Assembly: GCA_002415025.1 (NCBI GenBank)
Contig: DIBR01000064.1
Span: 1 to 64,000 of the forward strand
Length of the DNA stretch: 64,000 nucleotides
Reading direction: 5' to 3'
Origin: Spongiibacteraceae bacterium UBA5047
GTDB taxonomy: Bacteria; Pseudomonadota; Gammaproteobacteria; Pseudomonadales; Spongiibacteraceae
Part shown: positions 15,879-23,914 of the stretch, in pieces
Layout: the number at the start of each line of letters is the position of its first letter
Numbering within the stretch: position 1 is the first letter of the stretch
Made by a program: the position numbers and the translations under genes
Notes under the pieces: model-generated
Told to the model about the DNA's origin: nothing
What the model saw: the letters and a program-made list of their open reading frames with translations, nothing else
Databases searched by the model: none

Positions 15879-17000
15879 ATGAATCCCTCGTTAAATCGGG
15901 CGGTGGACTTTTTTGTCCCTCAATCACTGAAACTTGATACTGCCCAGCATTATCGCTATCGACTCTTTATCATAGTCAGCATTTTGCTGACCGGCGTTGT
16001 AGTGGCCGCTCAAGCCTACGGCTTTTTTGTTAGCGATTTGCCCTGGAACGATATGTTGTGGACTCTGGGCTTTACCTTGCCAGTGCAGTTCAGCTTGATT
16101 GCGTCTTTATTTTATTTGAAATACACCGGTAAATTCTCGCTCACCGTTTTTGTGACTTTGGCGGTGATGTTTGTTGTTTTGATAGCCGTGGTATTCGTAT
16201 TGGGCGGGCCGCTGGGCGGCGCGTCGGTGATGATGCTGTTTGTCCCGCCGATGTTTGCGTTTGTTCTGCTCGGGCTGAAAGCGGGGGCCATCTGGGCTAC
16301 CTGTACCTATGCGGTCATTCTGGCTGGCAGCATTGCGGAAATTTCGGGGTTTGTGTACCCCTACATCGATAATACGCCGAATGCGTCGGTCGGTAAGCTG
16401 ATTCACCTAAGCGTGGCGTTTTTCTCAATATTTTTTATGACCACGTTTTATGAGAGCAATAGTCAGCGCTACCGGCAACAGCTGGAGCTCCTTGCGCGGC
16501 AGGACGATTTAACCCAGTTACCCAATCGCAGTGCGTTCTATCAGGCCATCGAGGAAGCGATAGGCCGCTACCAGCGTTCCAGATCGCCCTTTACCCTGAT
16601 TTATATTGATCTTGATAACTTCAAGCCGATTAATGACGACTATGGGCATGGCGTAGGCGACGAGGTCCTGAAGGCCTTTGCCGGGCGTCTGAAGGCGGCC
16701 GTTAGAAAGCAGGATTTTGTGTGTCGCCTGGGTGGTGACGAGTTCGCGGTGCTTATTCGCGGCTCTATGGATGATCGCATTGCGAAGCTGATGCTGGAGC
16801 GCCTCGACAAGCAGATGGCGGCACCAATCAATTTGCGAAATGGCATGAGTATCGAGATCAGTGCGAGTACCGGTATTGCATTCTATCCGCACGATGCGGC
16901 CTCGCTAGAGGCGATTCTGCATGCGGCTGACGAACGCATGTATGTAAATAAACGCGAAAACAAGGCATCGAGCCGGTCGCCTGAGCCACTGGCAGTGTAA
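15879..17000 (+). CDS. Membrane-bound diguanylate cyclase (GGDEF)
   Basis: The protein (373 aa from the ATG at 15879; a GTG two codons upstream is also possible) makes cyclic di-GMP from two GTP. About six hydrophobic segments fill residues 30-190 (for example FIIVSILLTGVVVAAQAYGF and FVTLAVMFVVLIAVVFVLGG) and form an unassigned sensor. The GGDEF domain begins ARQDDLTQLPNRSAFYQAI, and the active site reads RLGGDEFAVLIRG (about residues 283-295). RKQD sits five residues before GGDEF, so the RxxD product-inhibition site is intact. No EAL domain follows. The enzyme is likely active and feedback-inhibited. Confidence 0.93.
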   Translation: MNPSLNRAVDFFVPQSLKLDTAQHYRYRLFIIVSILLTGVVVAAQAYGFFVSDLPWNDMLWTLGFTLPVQFSLIASLFYLKYTGKFSLTVFVTLAVMFVVLIAVVFVLGGPLGGASVMMLFVPPMFAFVLLGLKAGAIWATCTYAVILAGSIAEISGFVYPYIDNTPNASVGKLIHLSVAFFSIFFMTTFYESNSQRYRQQLELLARQDDLTQLPNRSAFYQAIEEAIGRYQRSRSPFTLIYIDLDNFKPINDDYGHGVGDEVLKAFAGRLKAAVRKQDFVCRLGGDEFAVLIRGSMDDRIAKLMLERLDKQMAAPINLRNGMSIEISASTGIAFYPHDAASLEAILHAADERMYVNKRENKASSRSPEPLAV

Positions 17001-17024
17001 GGATGCCCCCCGAGGTGTTGGCCG

Positions 17025-19877
17025 TCAGGCCGATTTCGCTTTTCTCCCTGCACCCAGAACATCAGCAAGAAAACGCCCGGTGTGTGATTGCGGCATGCCT
17101 GCGACGTCTTCTGGCGTACCTTCGGCAATAATCTCGCCGCCGCCGCTGCCACCTTCGGGGCCCAGATCCACCAGCCAGTCGGCTGTTTTTATCACGTCCA
17201 GGTTATGTTCGATGACGATGACAGTATTGCCGTGATCGCGCAGGCGATGCAGTACGTTGAGCAACTGCTGAATATCGTGAAAGTGCAGGCCGGTCGTCGG
17301 TTCGTCGAGAATATAGAGGGTTTTGCCGGTGTCGCGTTTGGACAGTTCCTTGGCCAGCTTGACCCGCTGGGCTTCGCCGCCGGACAGGGTGGTGGCTGCC
17401 TGCCCCAGGCGTATATAGGTGAGACCAACATCGTTAAGTGTGTCGAGCTTTTTCTTGATCGCCGGGACGTTCTCGAAAAATTCGGCGGCGTCTTCCACCG
17501 TCATTTCCAGCACTTCGTTGATGTTTTTGCCTTTGTAGAGAATCTCCAGAGTCTCGCGGTTGTAGCGCTTGCCGGTGCAGACATCGCAGGGCACATACAC
17601 ATCGGGTAAAAAGTGCATTTCAACTTTGGTGACGCCGTCGCCCTGACAGGCCTCGCAGCGTCCGCCTTTCACGTTAAAGCTGAAGCGGCCGGCCTTGTAG
17701 CCGCGCGAGCGGGCTTCCTGAGTGCCGGCAAACAGTTCGCGCACCGGAGTAAAAATGCCGGTGTAGGTTGCCGGGTTTGAGCGGGGTGTTCGACCGATAG
17801 GACTCTGGTCAATGTCTATGCACTTGTCGACCTGTTCCAGTCCGTCAATGCTTTCATAGGCGGCCGGTGTCAATGTGGTCGCACCGTTCAACTCGGTTGC
17901 AGCAATCGGGTGAAGTGTGTGGTTGATGAGCGTCGACTTGCCCGACCCGGAGACGCCAGTGATGCAGGTCATCAGGCCGAGGGGAATTGTCAGAGTGATA
18001 TCTCGCAGGTTATTGCCCTTGGCGCCGCGCAGTATCAGCTGCTCATTCGGGTTCGGAGCGTTGCGTTTGGCGGGAATGGCGATGCCCTGTTTGCCGGACA
18101 GGTATTGGCCGGTGAGGGAGTTGGGGTTTTTGAGAATATCTTTGAGCTGCCCCTGGGCGACGATCTCGCCGCCATGCACGCCAGCGCCCGGCCCGATATC
18201 CAGCACAAAGTCTGCGGCGCGAATAGCGTCTTCGTCGTGCTCCACCACGATCACCGTGTTGCCCAGGTCGCGCAGATGAATGAGGGTGTTGAGCAGGCGC
18301 TCATTGTCACGCTGGTGCAGGCCGATGGACGGTTCATCAAGAATGTACATAACGCCAACCAGCCCCGCGCCAATCTGGCTGGCCAGGCGGATACGCTGGG
18401 CTTCGCCGCCGGACAGGGTGTCGGCGCTTCGATCCAGTGTCAGATAATTCAGGCCCACGTCCACCAGAAAGGTCAGGCGCTCGCGGAGTTCTTTCAGTAT
18501 TTTCTCGGCAATCTTGCCGCGTCTGCCGCTGAGTTGCAGGGTGTCGAAATAAGCCCGCGCATCAGCCACCGGCAGTGCGGCGATGGCCGGCAGCGTGTAG
18601 TCGTCGAGAAAAACATTGCGTGCTTCGCGTCGCAGCCGGGTGCCGCCGCAATCGGGGCAGGCCTGAGTGCTCAGGAATTTTGCCAGTTCCTCGCGAACCG
18701 ACATGGATTCCGTTTCACGGTAGCGGCGCTCCATATTGGGGATTACGCCCTCAAAACGATGCTTGCGTTTGAAGCTGTCACCACGGTCGTTGATGTAGGT
18801 GAACTGAATTTCCTCTTCGCCACTGCCGTGCAAGATATAGTTCTGGTGTGCCTTGCTGAGTACTTCAAACTCTGTATCGACGTCGAAACCGTAGTGCTCG
18901 GCGAGAGACGTCAGCATGTGGAAGTAATAAACACTACGGCGATCCCAGCCGCGGATGGCGCCCTGTGAAAGGCTGGCTTCGGGGTGCTGCACCACGCGGC
19001 TTTCATCAAAAAACTGGCGCAATCCGAGCCCGTCGCAGCTGCTGCAGGCTCCCATCGGGCTGTTGAAGGAAAACAGTCTGGGTTCGAGCTCCGACAGGGA
19101 GTAGCCACACTGGGTGCAGGCAAACAGCGAGGAAAACACAATGTCTGCGTCTTTGCTGTCGTCTTCCATTGGGCTGATGACCGCGATGCCGCCGGTCAGG
19201 TTGAGCGCGGTTTCAAAGGACTCTGCCAGGCGCAATTGCAAGTCGTCGCGCACCTTGAAGCGATCGACCACCACTTCGATGGTGTGTTTCTTTTTCTTGT
19301 CGAGTTTCGGTGCGTCGTCGAGGTCGCACACAAGGCCGTTAACACGCACGCGCACAAAACCGTCGCCGCGCAATTTTTCAAAAACGTGCAAATGTTCGCC
19401 TTTGCGATTGCTGATCATCGGTGCCACCAGCATTAATTTTTTGCCTTCGGGCATGGCGAGCACGGTGTCGACCATCTGGCTGATTGTCTGCGCCTCAAGC
19501 GCCTGGCCGTGGGTCGGGCAGCGCGGCTCACCAACGCGAGCGAACAAGAGGCGCAAGTAGTCGTAAATTTCGGTAATGGTGCCTACGGTTGAGCGAGGGT
19601 TGTGGGAAGTGGACTTTTGCTCAATGGAAATGGCAGGCGACAAGCCCTCGATATGATCCACATCGGGCTTTTCCATCATTGACAGGAACTGGCGGGCGTA
19701 GGTGGAGAGCGATTCAACGTAGCGGCGCTGGCCCTCGGCGTAGAGGGTATCGAATGCCAGTGAGGACTTGCCCGAACCCGACAGCCCGGTGATGACCACC
19801 AGCTTGTCGCGGGGTATGTCGACGTCGATATTTTTCAGGTTGTGGGTGCGGGCACCCCGTACAAGAATACGATCCAT
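17025..19877 (-). CDS. uvrA: Excinuclease ABC subunit A
   Basis: UvrA (950 aa; 940 in E. coli) is the damage-recognition ATPase of nucleotide excision repair and loads UvrB. Two ABC ATPase modules are visible: the first Walker A is TGLSGSGKSSLAFDT near residue 30, and the second is TGVSGSGKSTLINHTL near residue 645. Each has a DTLSGGEAQR- or TTLSGGEAQR-type signature. Zinc modules appear as CTQCGYSLSELEP...CSSCDG and CEACQGDG...CDVCTGKR. It is divergent from the MFS gene, as in Pseudomonas. I found no CTGT-N8-ACAG LexA box in the upstream gap. Confidence 0.98.
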   Translation of the reverse strand: MDRILVRGARTHNLKNIDVDIPRDKLVVITGLSGSGKSSLAFDTLYAEGQRRYVESLSTYARQFLSMMEKPDVDHIEGLSPAISIEQKSTSHNPRSTVGTITEIYDYLRLLFARVGEPRCPTHGQALEAQTISQMVDTVLAMPEGKKLMLVAPMISNRKGEHLHVFEKLRGDGFVRVRVNGLVCDLDDAPKLDKKKKHTIEVVVDRFKVRDDLQLRLAESFETALNLTGGIAVISPMEDDSKDADIVFSSLFACTQCGYSLSELEPRLFSFNSPMGACSSCDGLGLRQFFDESRVVQHPEASLSQGAIRGWDRRSVYYFHMLTSLAEHYGFDVDTEFEVLSKAHQNYILHGSGEEEIQFTYINDRGDSFKRKHRFEGVIPNMERRYRETESMSVREELAKFLSTQACPDCGGTRLRREARNVFLDDYTLPAIAALPVADARAYFDTLQLSGRRGKIAEKILKELRERLTFLVDVGLNYLTLDRSADTLSGGEAQRIRLASQIGAGLVGVMYILDEPSIGLHQRDNERLLNTLIHLRDLGNTVIVVEHDEDAIRAADFVLDIGPGAGVHGGEIVAQGQLKDILKNPNSLTGQYLSGKQGIAIPAKRNAPNPNEQLILRGAKGNNLRDITLTIPLGLMTCITGVSGSGKSTLINHTLHPIAATELNGATTLTPAAYESIDGLEQVDKCIDIDQSPIGRTPRSNPATYTGIFTPVRELFAGTQEARSRGYKAGRFSFNVKGGRCEACQGDGVTKVEMHFLPDVYVPCDVCTGKRYNRETLEILYKGKNINEVLEMTVEDAAEFFENVPAIKKKLDTLNDVGLTYIRLGQAATTLSGGEAQRVKLAKELSKRDTGKTLYILDEPTTGLHFHDIQQLLNVLHRLRDHGNTVIVIEHNLDVIKTADWLVDLGPEGGSGGGEIIAEGTPEDVAGMPQSHTGRFLADVLGAGRKAKSA

Positions 19878-19902
19878 TGTTTGCTCTCTGGTTAACCGGT
19901 CA

Positions 19903-19932
19903 AGTATAAAGTTTTGCCCTAGGCGGGTGCAA
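19903..19932 (-). promoter_or_regulatory. Probable uvrA promoter
   Basis: On the minus strand TTGCAC (plus 19927-19932) and TATACT (plus 19903-19908) are 18 bp apart, ending 25 bp before the uvrA start. The -10 is strong and the -35 is weak. Confidence 0.5.
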
Positions 19933-20061
19933 AGCGAATCCGGGATTACTTTCTAATTCGTCGCCCATGCTGCTAAAATCCGCAATTCGCTTTACTTTGG
20001 CCCGCTTCTGACATGCTTGGCCCTCATCGCACTTTGCCGAATTCAGCCAGTAGGAACCCGT

Positions 20062-21423
20062 TTGACTAATCCGGATAACATGACCGGAGTCGAGAAACGC
20101 GCCGTTTTCTCGCTATCTCTGCTGTATATCTTTCGTATGCTGGGCCTGTTTCTGGTGCTGCCGGTGCTGGCCATCTATGCGCCCGATTACCAGGGCAGCA
20201 GCGCTATGCTGGTGGGCTTGGCGGTCGGCATTTACGGTCTGAGTCAGGCGGTACTGCAGATTCCGCTGGGTTTACTGTCTGATCGTATCGGGCGCAAGCC
20301 GGTCATCTTTTTCGGTCTTTTGTGTTTTGCGCTGGGCAGTATCTGGGCCGCCAATGCCGACAGTATCTACGGTTTGATTGCGGGGCGCTTTCTGCAAGGT
20401 GCCGGCGCCATTGCCAGCACCCTGGCAGCGCTTCTGGCCGACCTCACTCGCGATCAGCACCGCAGCAAGGCGATGGCGGGCATTGGTGCCAGCATTGGGC
20501 TTTCTTTTGCCGTTGCCTTGATTCTCGGCCCCATTGTCAGCGCCCGTATGGGGCTTCCGGGCCTGTTCTGGCTCACGGCGGTGTTGGCGGGCCTGGGGAT
20601 ATTCTTGTTGTGGGCGGTTGTTCCCAGCGCCCAGACGCTGAGTCGCAATGCAGAAGTCAGGTCGCTGCCAGTGATGATCAGCCGCTGTCTCGCCGACCCT
20701 GATTTGATGCGGCTCAATATTGGCGTATTCAGCCTGCACCTGATGCTGACCGCGCTGTTTGTGGCGGTGCCCTCGCACCTGGAGGCTGGCGGTCTGCACG
20801 TTTCCCGGCATTGGCAGGTGTATTTGCCCATGCTGATGGCGGCCTTCATTGTTATGGTGCCCGTCATGCTCGCGGCAGAACGCCGTGGGCGGGTGCGTGA
20901 AATGGTACTGATGTCTGTGGCGCTCCTGGTCGTGTCAACGCTCGGCATGGCATTGACGGCGCACTCCCTGGGCTGGTTTCTTGCCGCGATGATGGTGTTT
21001 TTTGTCGTGTTCAACCTGCTGGAGGCCAACCTGCCTTCGCTGCTCAGCAAGACGGTGTATCCGGGCGGGCGCGGTACAGCGATGGGTATTTATTCCAGCT
21101 TCCAGTTTCTGGGAGCTTTTGCTGGCGGCACTGTGAGCGGTCTGCTGGTCGGATGGGGCGGCCTGAGTGCGGTCTTTGTGTTTTGCGCCGCAGTGGCTCT
21201 GGCATGGTTACTTGCAAGCTGGAAGCTGCAAGTGCCTGTTGCGGCGCCGAGCCTGGCGGTGGATATCGGGACCGACGAGCTGCAGCGCAATGGCATTATC
21301 GAGCGTTTGCGGCAATGGCCGGAGGTGCTCGATATTACCGTGATTAAAGGCGAATCGGTGGTTTACCTTAAAGTGGCGGCGGAGTTTGATCGCCATCAAC
21401 TGGACGACCTGCTCTCGGTTTAG
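20062..21423 (+). CDS. YajR-like MFS transporter with C-terminal ferredoxin-like domain
   Basis: This is a 12-helix major facilitator transporter of about 453 aa in the inner membrane. The MFS motif A loop reads GLLSDRIGRKPVIFFGLL (helices 2-3), and GRFLQGAGAIASTLAALLAD follows. After the last helix (about residue 385), a soluble tail (LQRNGIIERLRQWPEVLDI, then a short strand and helix) matches the YAM domain that defines E. coli YajR (454 aa). I chose the TTG at 20062 because AGGAA lies 5 nt before it; ATG at 20080 is the alternative. Substrate is unknown. In Pseudomonas the same gene sits between uvrA and ssb. Confidence 0.88.
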   Translation: MTNPDNMTGVEKRAVFSLSLLYIFRMLGLFLVLPVLAIYAPDYQGSSAMLVGLAVGIYGLSQAVLQIPLGLLSDRIGRKPVIFFGLLCFALGSIWAANADSIYGLIAGRFLQGAGAIASTLAALLADLTRDQHRSKAMAGIGASIGLSFAVALILGPIVSARMGLPGLFWLTAVLAGLGIFLLWAVVPSAQTLSRNAEVRSLPVMISRCLADPDLMRLNIGVFSLHLMLTALFVAVPSHLEAGGLHVSRHWQVYLPMLMAAFIVMVPVMLAAERRGRVREMVLMSVALLVVSTLGMALTAHSLGWFLAAMMVFFVVFNLLEANLPSLLSKTVYPGGRGTAMGIYSSFQFLGAFAGGTVSGLLVGWGGLSAVFVFCAAVALAWLLASWKLQVPVAAPSLAVDIGTDELQRNGIIERLRQWPEVLDITVIKGESVVYLKVAAEFDRHQLDDLLSV

Positions 21424-21447
21424 CCACACCCGGATTGGGGCTGGTAG

Positions 21448-21476
21448 TTGGGCGCCGTCGGGAATTTGGTTATAGT
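21448..21476 (+). promoter_or_regulatory. Native ssb promoter, now separated from ssb
   Basis: TTGGGC (21448-21453) and TATAGT (21471-21476) are 17 bp apart, about 70 bp before the original ssb start codon. AGGGGAG (21533-21539) is the matching ribosome binding site. Both now serve only an 18-codon remnant and point into the island. Confidence 0.5.
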
Positions 21477-21544
21477 GGGTTATTGAGTTCGGACAATCTG
21501 AGGCTGCGGTGAATGGGTAGCCAAATCATCTAGGGGAGTGTTTC

Positions 21545-21601
21545 ATGGCGCGTGGAATCAACAAGGTCATTTTTCTTACTATTCTTGCTTCTATCGCGTA
21601 A
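21545..21601 (+). pseudogene. ssb: Severed 5' end of ssb (first 9 codons)
   Basis: The ATG follows a good ribosome binding site (AGGGGAG, 5-nt spacing) and reads MARGINKVI, the standard SSB N-terminus of this group, then runs into FLTILASIA and a stop. After codon 9 the sequence turns AT-rich and bears no SSB similarity. The body of ssb resumes 26.4 kb away, after 48,025. This is the left junction of the island. The remnant peptide has 18 codons and is probably meaningless as a product. Confidence 0.85.
21560..21571 (+). repeat. Left attachment repeat (attL-like) in ssb
   Basis: AACAAGGTCATT here matches AACAAAGTAATT at 48014-48025 in 10 of 12 positions, in the same orientation and at the same place in the ssb reading frame (codons for N-K-V-I). 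It is the imperfect direct repeat at the island's left boundary. Confidence 0.75.
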
Positions 21602-22020
21602 AACTATTGTTTATTTGACGCATATCCTTTGTTCATATTGCTACCTCTATTGCTTTTGGCGTTGGGGGGCTGCCGGTGATTGATGATCGCTTATTTATAA
21701 GGGGTATCTTTTTAGGGTAGGCCCTAGATGGGCGGTGTAATCGGGCACCTTAAAAACACATATTCAGTATGTTTTATATCACCGTTCCCAGTAACACATT
21801 GGCGAACTAAGGTGAGCTGCAGCATTGACCGAATGTCTCGCACGAATACCGAAAGCCATGCACAGTCGCGCGCATAATCGGCGGTTATGGTAAATCCGGT
21901 TGAGTAGAATATACTCATTGGAATTGACAAATAATAACAACAGCGAGGCGGTGGAATTATGTGTTTTGTGGTAAATGAAATTCTACAGTCTCGTTGAGGC
22001 TGTAGCAAAGCCTACAGAAA

Positions 22021-22062
22021 TCCATCTAGCTCGGGATTTTTGACCGTCCGCTTTTTACCAGA
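22021..22062 (+). repeat. 42-bp direct repeat, left copy
   Basis: The sequence from 22021 (TCCATCTAGCTCGGG...) to 22062 is repeated at 40456-40497 with three mismatches, in the same orientation. The two copies bracket the catabolic and efflux cargo. Origin is unknown; remnants of an insertion-sequence end are possible. Confidence 0.8.
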
Positions 22063-22219
22063 TCCGGAAATGCTGCCTTAACACGTAATGTGACCGGCTC
22101 TAGAGTCACATTAGCGGTCATTCGCTGCTTCTACATCGCTAAGTCATTTGAGTAGTAGAGTCCTTCCCATCAACACATTAGGGAGCTACTTAACTCATTG
22201 AAATTTCTATAAAACGCGC

Positions 22220-22301
22220 CACAGAATAGCGCTGAGTTGTCTAGATTACTCGGGGAAGTCCACAGAATAGCGCTGAGTTGTCTAGATTACTCGGGGAAGT
22301 C
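22220..22301. repeat. Perfect tandem duplication of 41 bp
   Basis: Two identical 41-bp units (22220-22260 and 22261-22301, each beginning CACAGAATAGCGCTGAG) lie head to tail, right where the truncated MFS reading frame begins. It looks like a junction scar of a deletion or insertion. Confidence 0.9.
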
Positions 22302-22302
22302 C

Positions 22303-22533
22303 ACTCTTGGCGGGTTCACTGGTGTTTATGCGGTTGCTGCAAGAAGCTATCCTGCGGCAATCCGAAGTACGGGAATTGGTTGGTGTTTGGGAGTTGGTCG
22401 TTTGGGTGCCGTTCTATCTCCGATTTTAGCCGGATATTTGGTGTCTCAAAGCTGGAGCATGTACGGGCTCTTTATTTTTTTTGGGATACCTTTCGCAATT
22501 GCGGCTGTTTTTCTACTGACGGTAGATGCCTAA
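22303..22533 (+). pseudogene. C-terminal fragment of an MFS (aromatic-acid-symporter type) transporter
   Basis: The frame from 22303 reads TLGGFTGVYAVAARSYPAAI, then GIGWCLGVGRLGAVLSPILAG, then YGLFIFFGIPFAIAAVFLL and a normal stop. That is the last two or three helices of an MFS permease of the AAHS group. About 80% of the gene is missing and the break coincides with the 41-bp tandem duplication. It probably belonged to the catabolic cluster. Confidence 0.7.
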
Positions 22534-22682
22534 GTAGGTAGTCGTTCCATTACTAAGAGCAGAGGGTGTTTCGGCATCTGGCGGTTGTGGGCTCTCAATG
22601 GTAGCAGTGCTTAGAGCTCGGATCCATTGCGAAATATTAAGTGTATCGAATGTTCGCCTGGTTAATTTAGTTTCGGTATTTG

Positions 22683-23876
22683 CTACAAAAGTTGATCCAC
22701 AATCGCGTCTACCATTGCCGCAGGCATGGGGAAAAACATTGCTGCAGGATCAGATGCAATCGCATAGGCGATCTCCTCTTTGTCCTCGGCTTTGACGTTC
22801 CAGCGGCTGAAATTATTCGTGGCGCCAACTTTCTTTTGAAATTCCTTCAAAAAAGCTATGGAATCGTCGACGAGCTCCTCGTCAGATTTGTTTTGTGCTG
22901 GCAAGTTTAGTGCTTTTGCCAAACGCATACCTTGGCCTAGATAAAAAGGTTTAGCCGCTTCCATGACAACGGGTAGCAAAGCAGCGTTAGCGTCTCCGTG
23001 CGGTATATGATACATCGCTCCGAAAGCGTGAGCGCAATTGTGAACCGGAATGGCATTTAGTGCACCAAAGAAGGCGTCGATTGCCATGCTGCTGGCTTGC
23101 AGCATTGTCGACCGAGCGATGATGTTGCTGCCATCCTCAATTACTAAAGGAAGATTTTCAACGATTAATTGAGCTGCGGCAAATGCGTGCGCATCGGTCA
23201 TAGGGTTTGCCACGGGTGATGTTACCGCCTCCAATGCATGGGTAAGTGCGTCCATACCTGTCGATGACGTGAGAAATGCGGGCAATCCAAGAGTTAGGTT
23301 GGCGTCTAGAACCGCTATGTCGGGGTCTAGACCTGGCGAAATGAGGTTGCTCTTTATATCGAGCTTTTCGTTTAAAAAAACGCCGATGGGTGACGCTTCC
23401 GCCCCTGTACCTGCGGTTGTTGGAACTCCGATATGGGGGATGCCCGACATAGGAAAGTCAGGCCATGCTTCCAGCTTTAAGCCACTCTGAAGTGCATCCG
23501 CAATGTCCGTAAGGCCGTGTTGAAGCGCATATTTGACACCCTTAGACGCGTCAATAGCGCTGCCCCCACCTACTGCTAGAATGGCATCAGCTGCGATTTC
23601 GCGAGCATATGCCGTCGCGCGATTCACAGATTCGCAAGAAGCATCTTGCGCTATATCGGTGTAGATACCAGCTAGGGCAACCGATGAGCCCCTGTTGAAT
23701 CGAAATACATCAACAATCTGGTCAACGATCCCTGCCTCAAGAAGCCCTTTATCACTAATGAGAATAACCCTTTTCGCCTTAAGGCCTTCAAATAGTGCAG
23801 GAATGCGAATGATCGAGCCGGGCGCACAATGAATGACTGTGCGCATGTTGTATTGGTAGTAGCGAGAGATCGACAT
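22683..23876 (-). CDS. Iron-containing alcohol dehydrogenase
   Basis: The 397-aa protein is a group III (Fe-dependent) alcohol dehydrogenase, using NAD(P) to oxidise an alcohol to an aldehyde. The NAD motif GGGSAIDASKGVK is at residues 103-115. The metal ligands D209, H213, H279 and H293 match the spacing in E. coli FucO. GAGGA precedes the ATG. It lies 38 bp downstream of the aldehyde dehydrogenase on the same strand, so the two should be one operon that converts alcohol to acid, probably from the CYP153 product. The exact substrate is unknown. Confidence 0.93.
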   Translation of the reverse strand: MSISRYYQYNMRTVIHCAPGSIIRIPALFEGLKAKRVILISDKGLLEAGIVDQIVDVFRFNRGSSVALAGIYTDIAQDASCESVNRATAYAREIAADAILAVGGGSAIDASKGVKYALQHGLTDIADALQSGLKLEAWPDFPMSGIPHIGVPTTAGTGAEASPIGVFLNEKLDIKSNLISPGLDPDIAVLDANLTLGLPAFLTSSTGMDALTHALEAVTSPVANPMTDAHAFAAAQLIVENLPLVIEDGSNIIARSTMLQASSMAIDAFFGALNAIPVHNCAHAFGAMYHIPHGDANAALLPVVMEAAKPFYLGQGMRLAKALNLPAQNKSDEELVDDSIAFLKEFQKKVGATNNFSRWNVKAEDKEEIAYAIASDPAAMFFPMPAAMVDAIVDQLL

Positions 23877-23914
23877 CTTGTGTTCCTCGGAATTCGTTTA
23901 GATTGCTAGTATTA

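Larger units (their letters stand above)
21602..22302. other. Gene-poor left end of the island
   Basis: No convincing intact gene lies here. The first 60 bp are AT-rich and encode, in one broken frame, hydrophobic residues (LFDAYPLFILLPLLLLALGG) that could be a decayed membrane protein. A 42-bp repeat (22021-22062) and the first part of a tandem duplication (from 22220) occupy the right part. The rest looks like decayed sequence. Confidence 0.5.

Noticed and set aside
17001..17024. Terminator between the diguanylate cyclase and uvrA
   Set aside because: Only a weak GGCC-GTCA-GGCC hairpin without a T run is nearby, and it lies in the uvrA end.
19878..20061. Possible LexA (SOS) box upstream of uvrA
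   Set aside because: No CTGT-N8-ACAG match was found in the gap.
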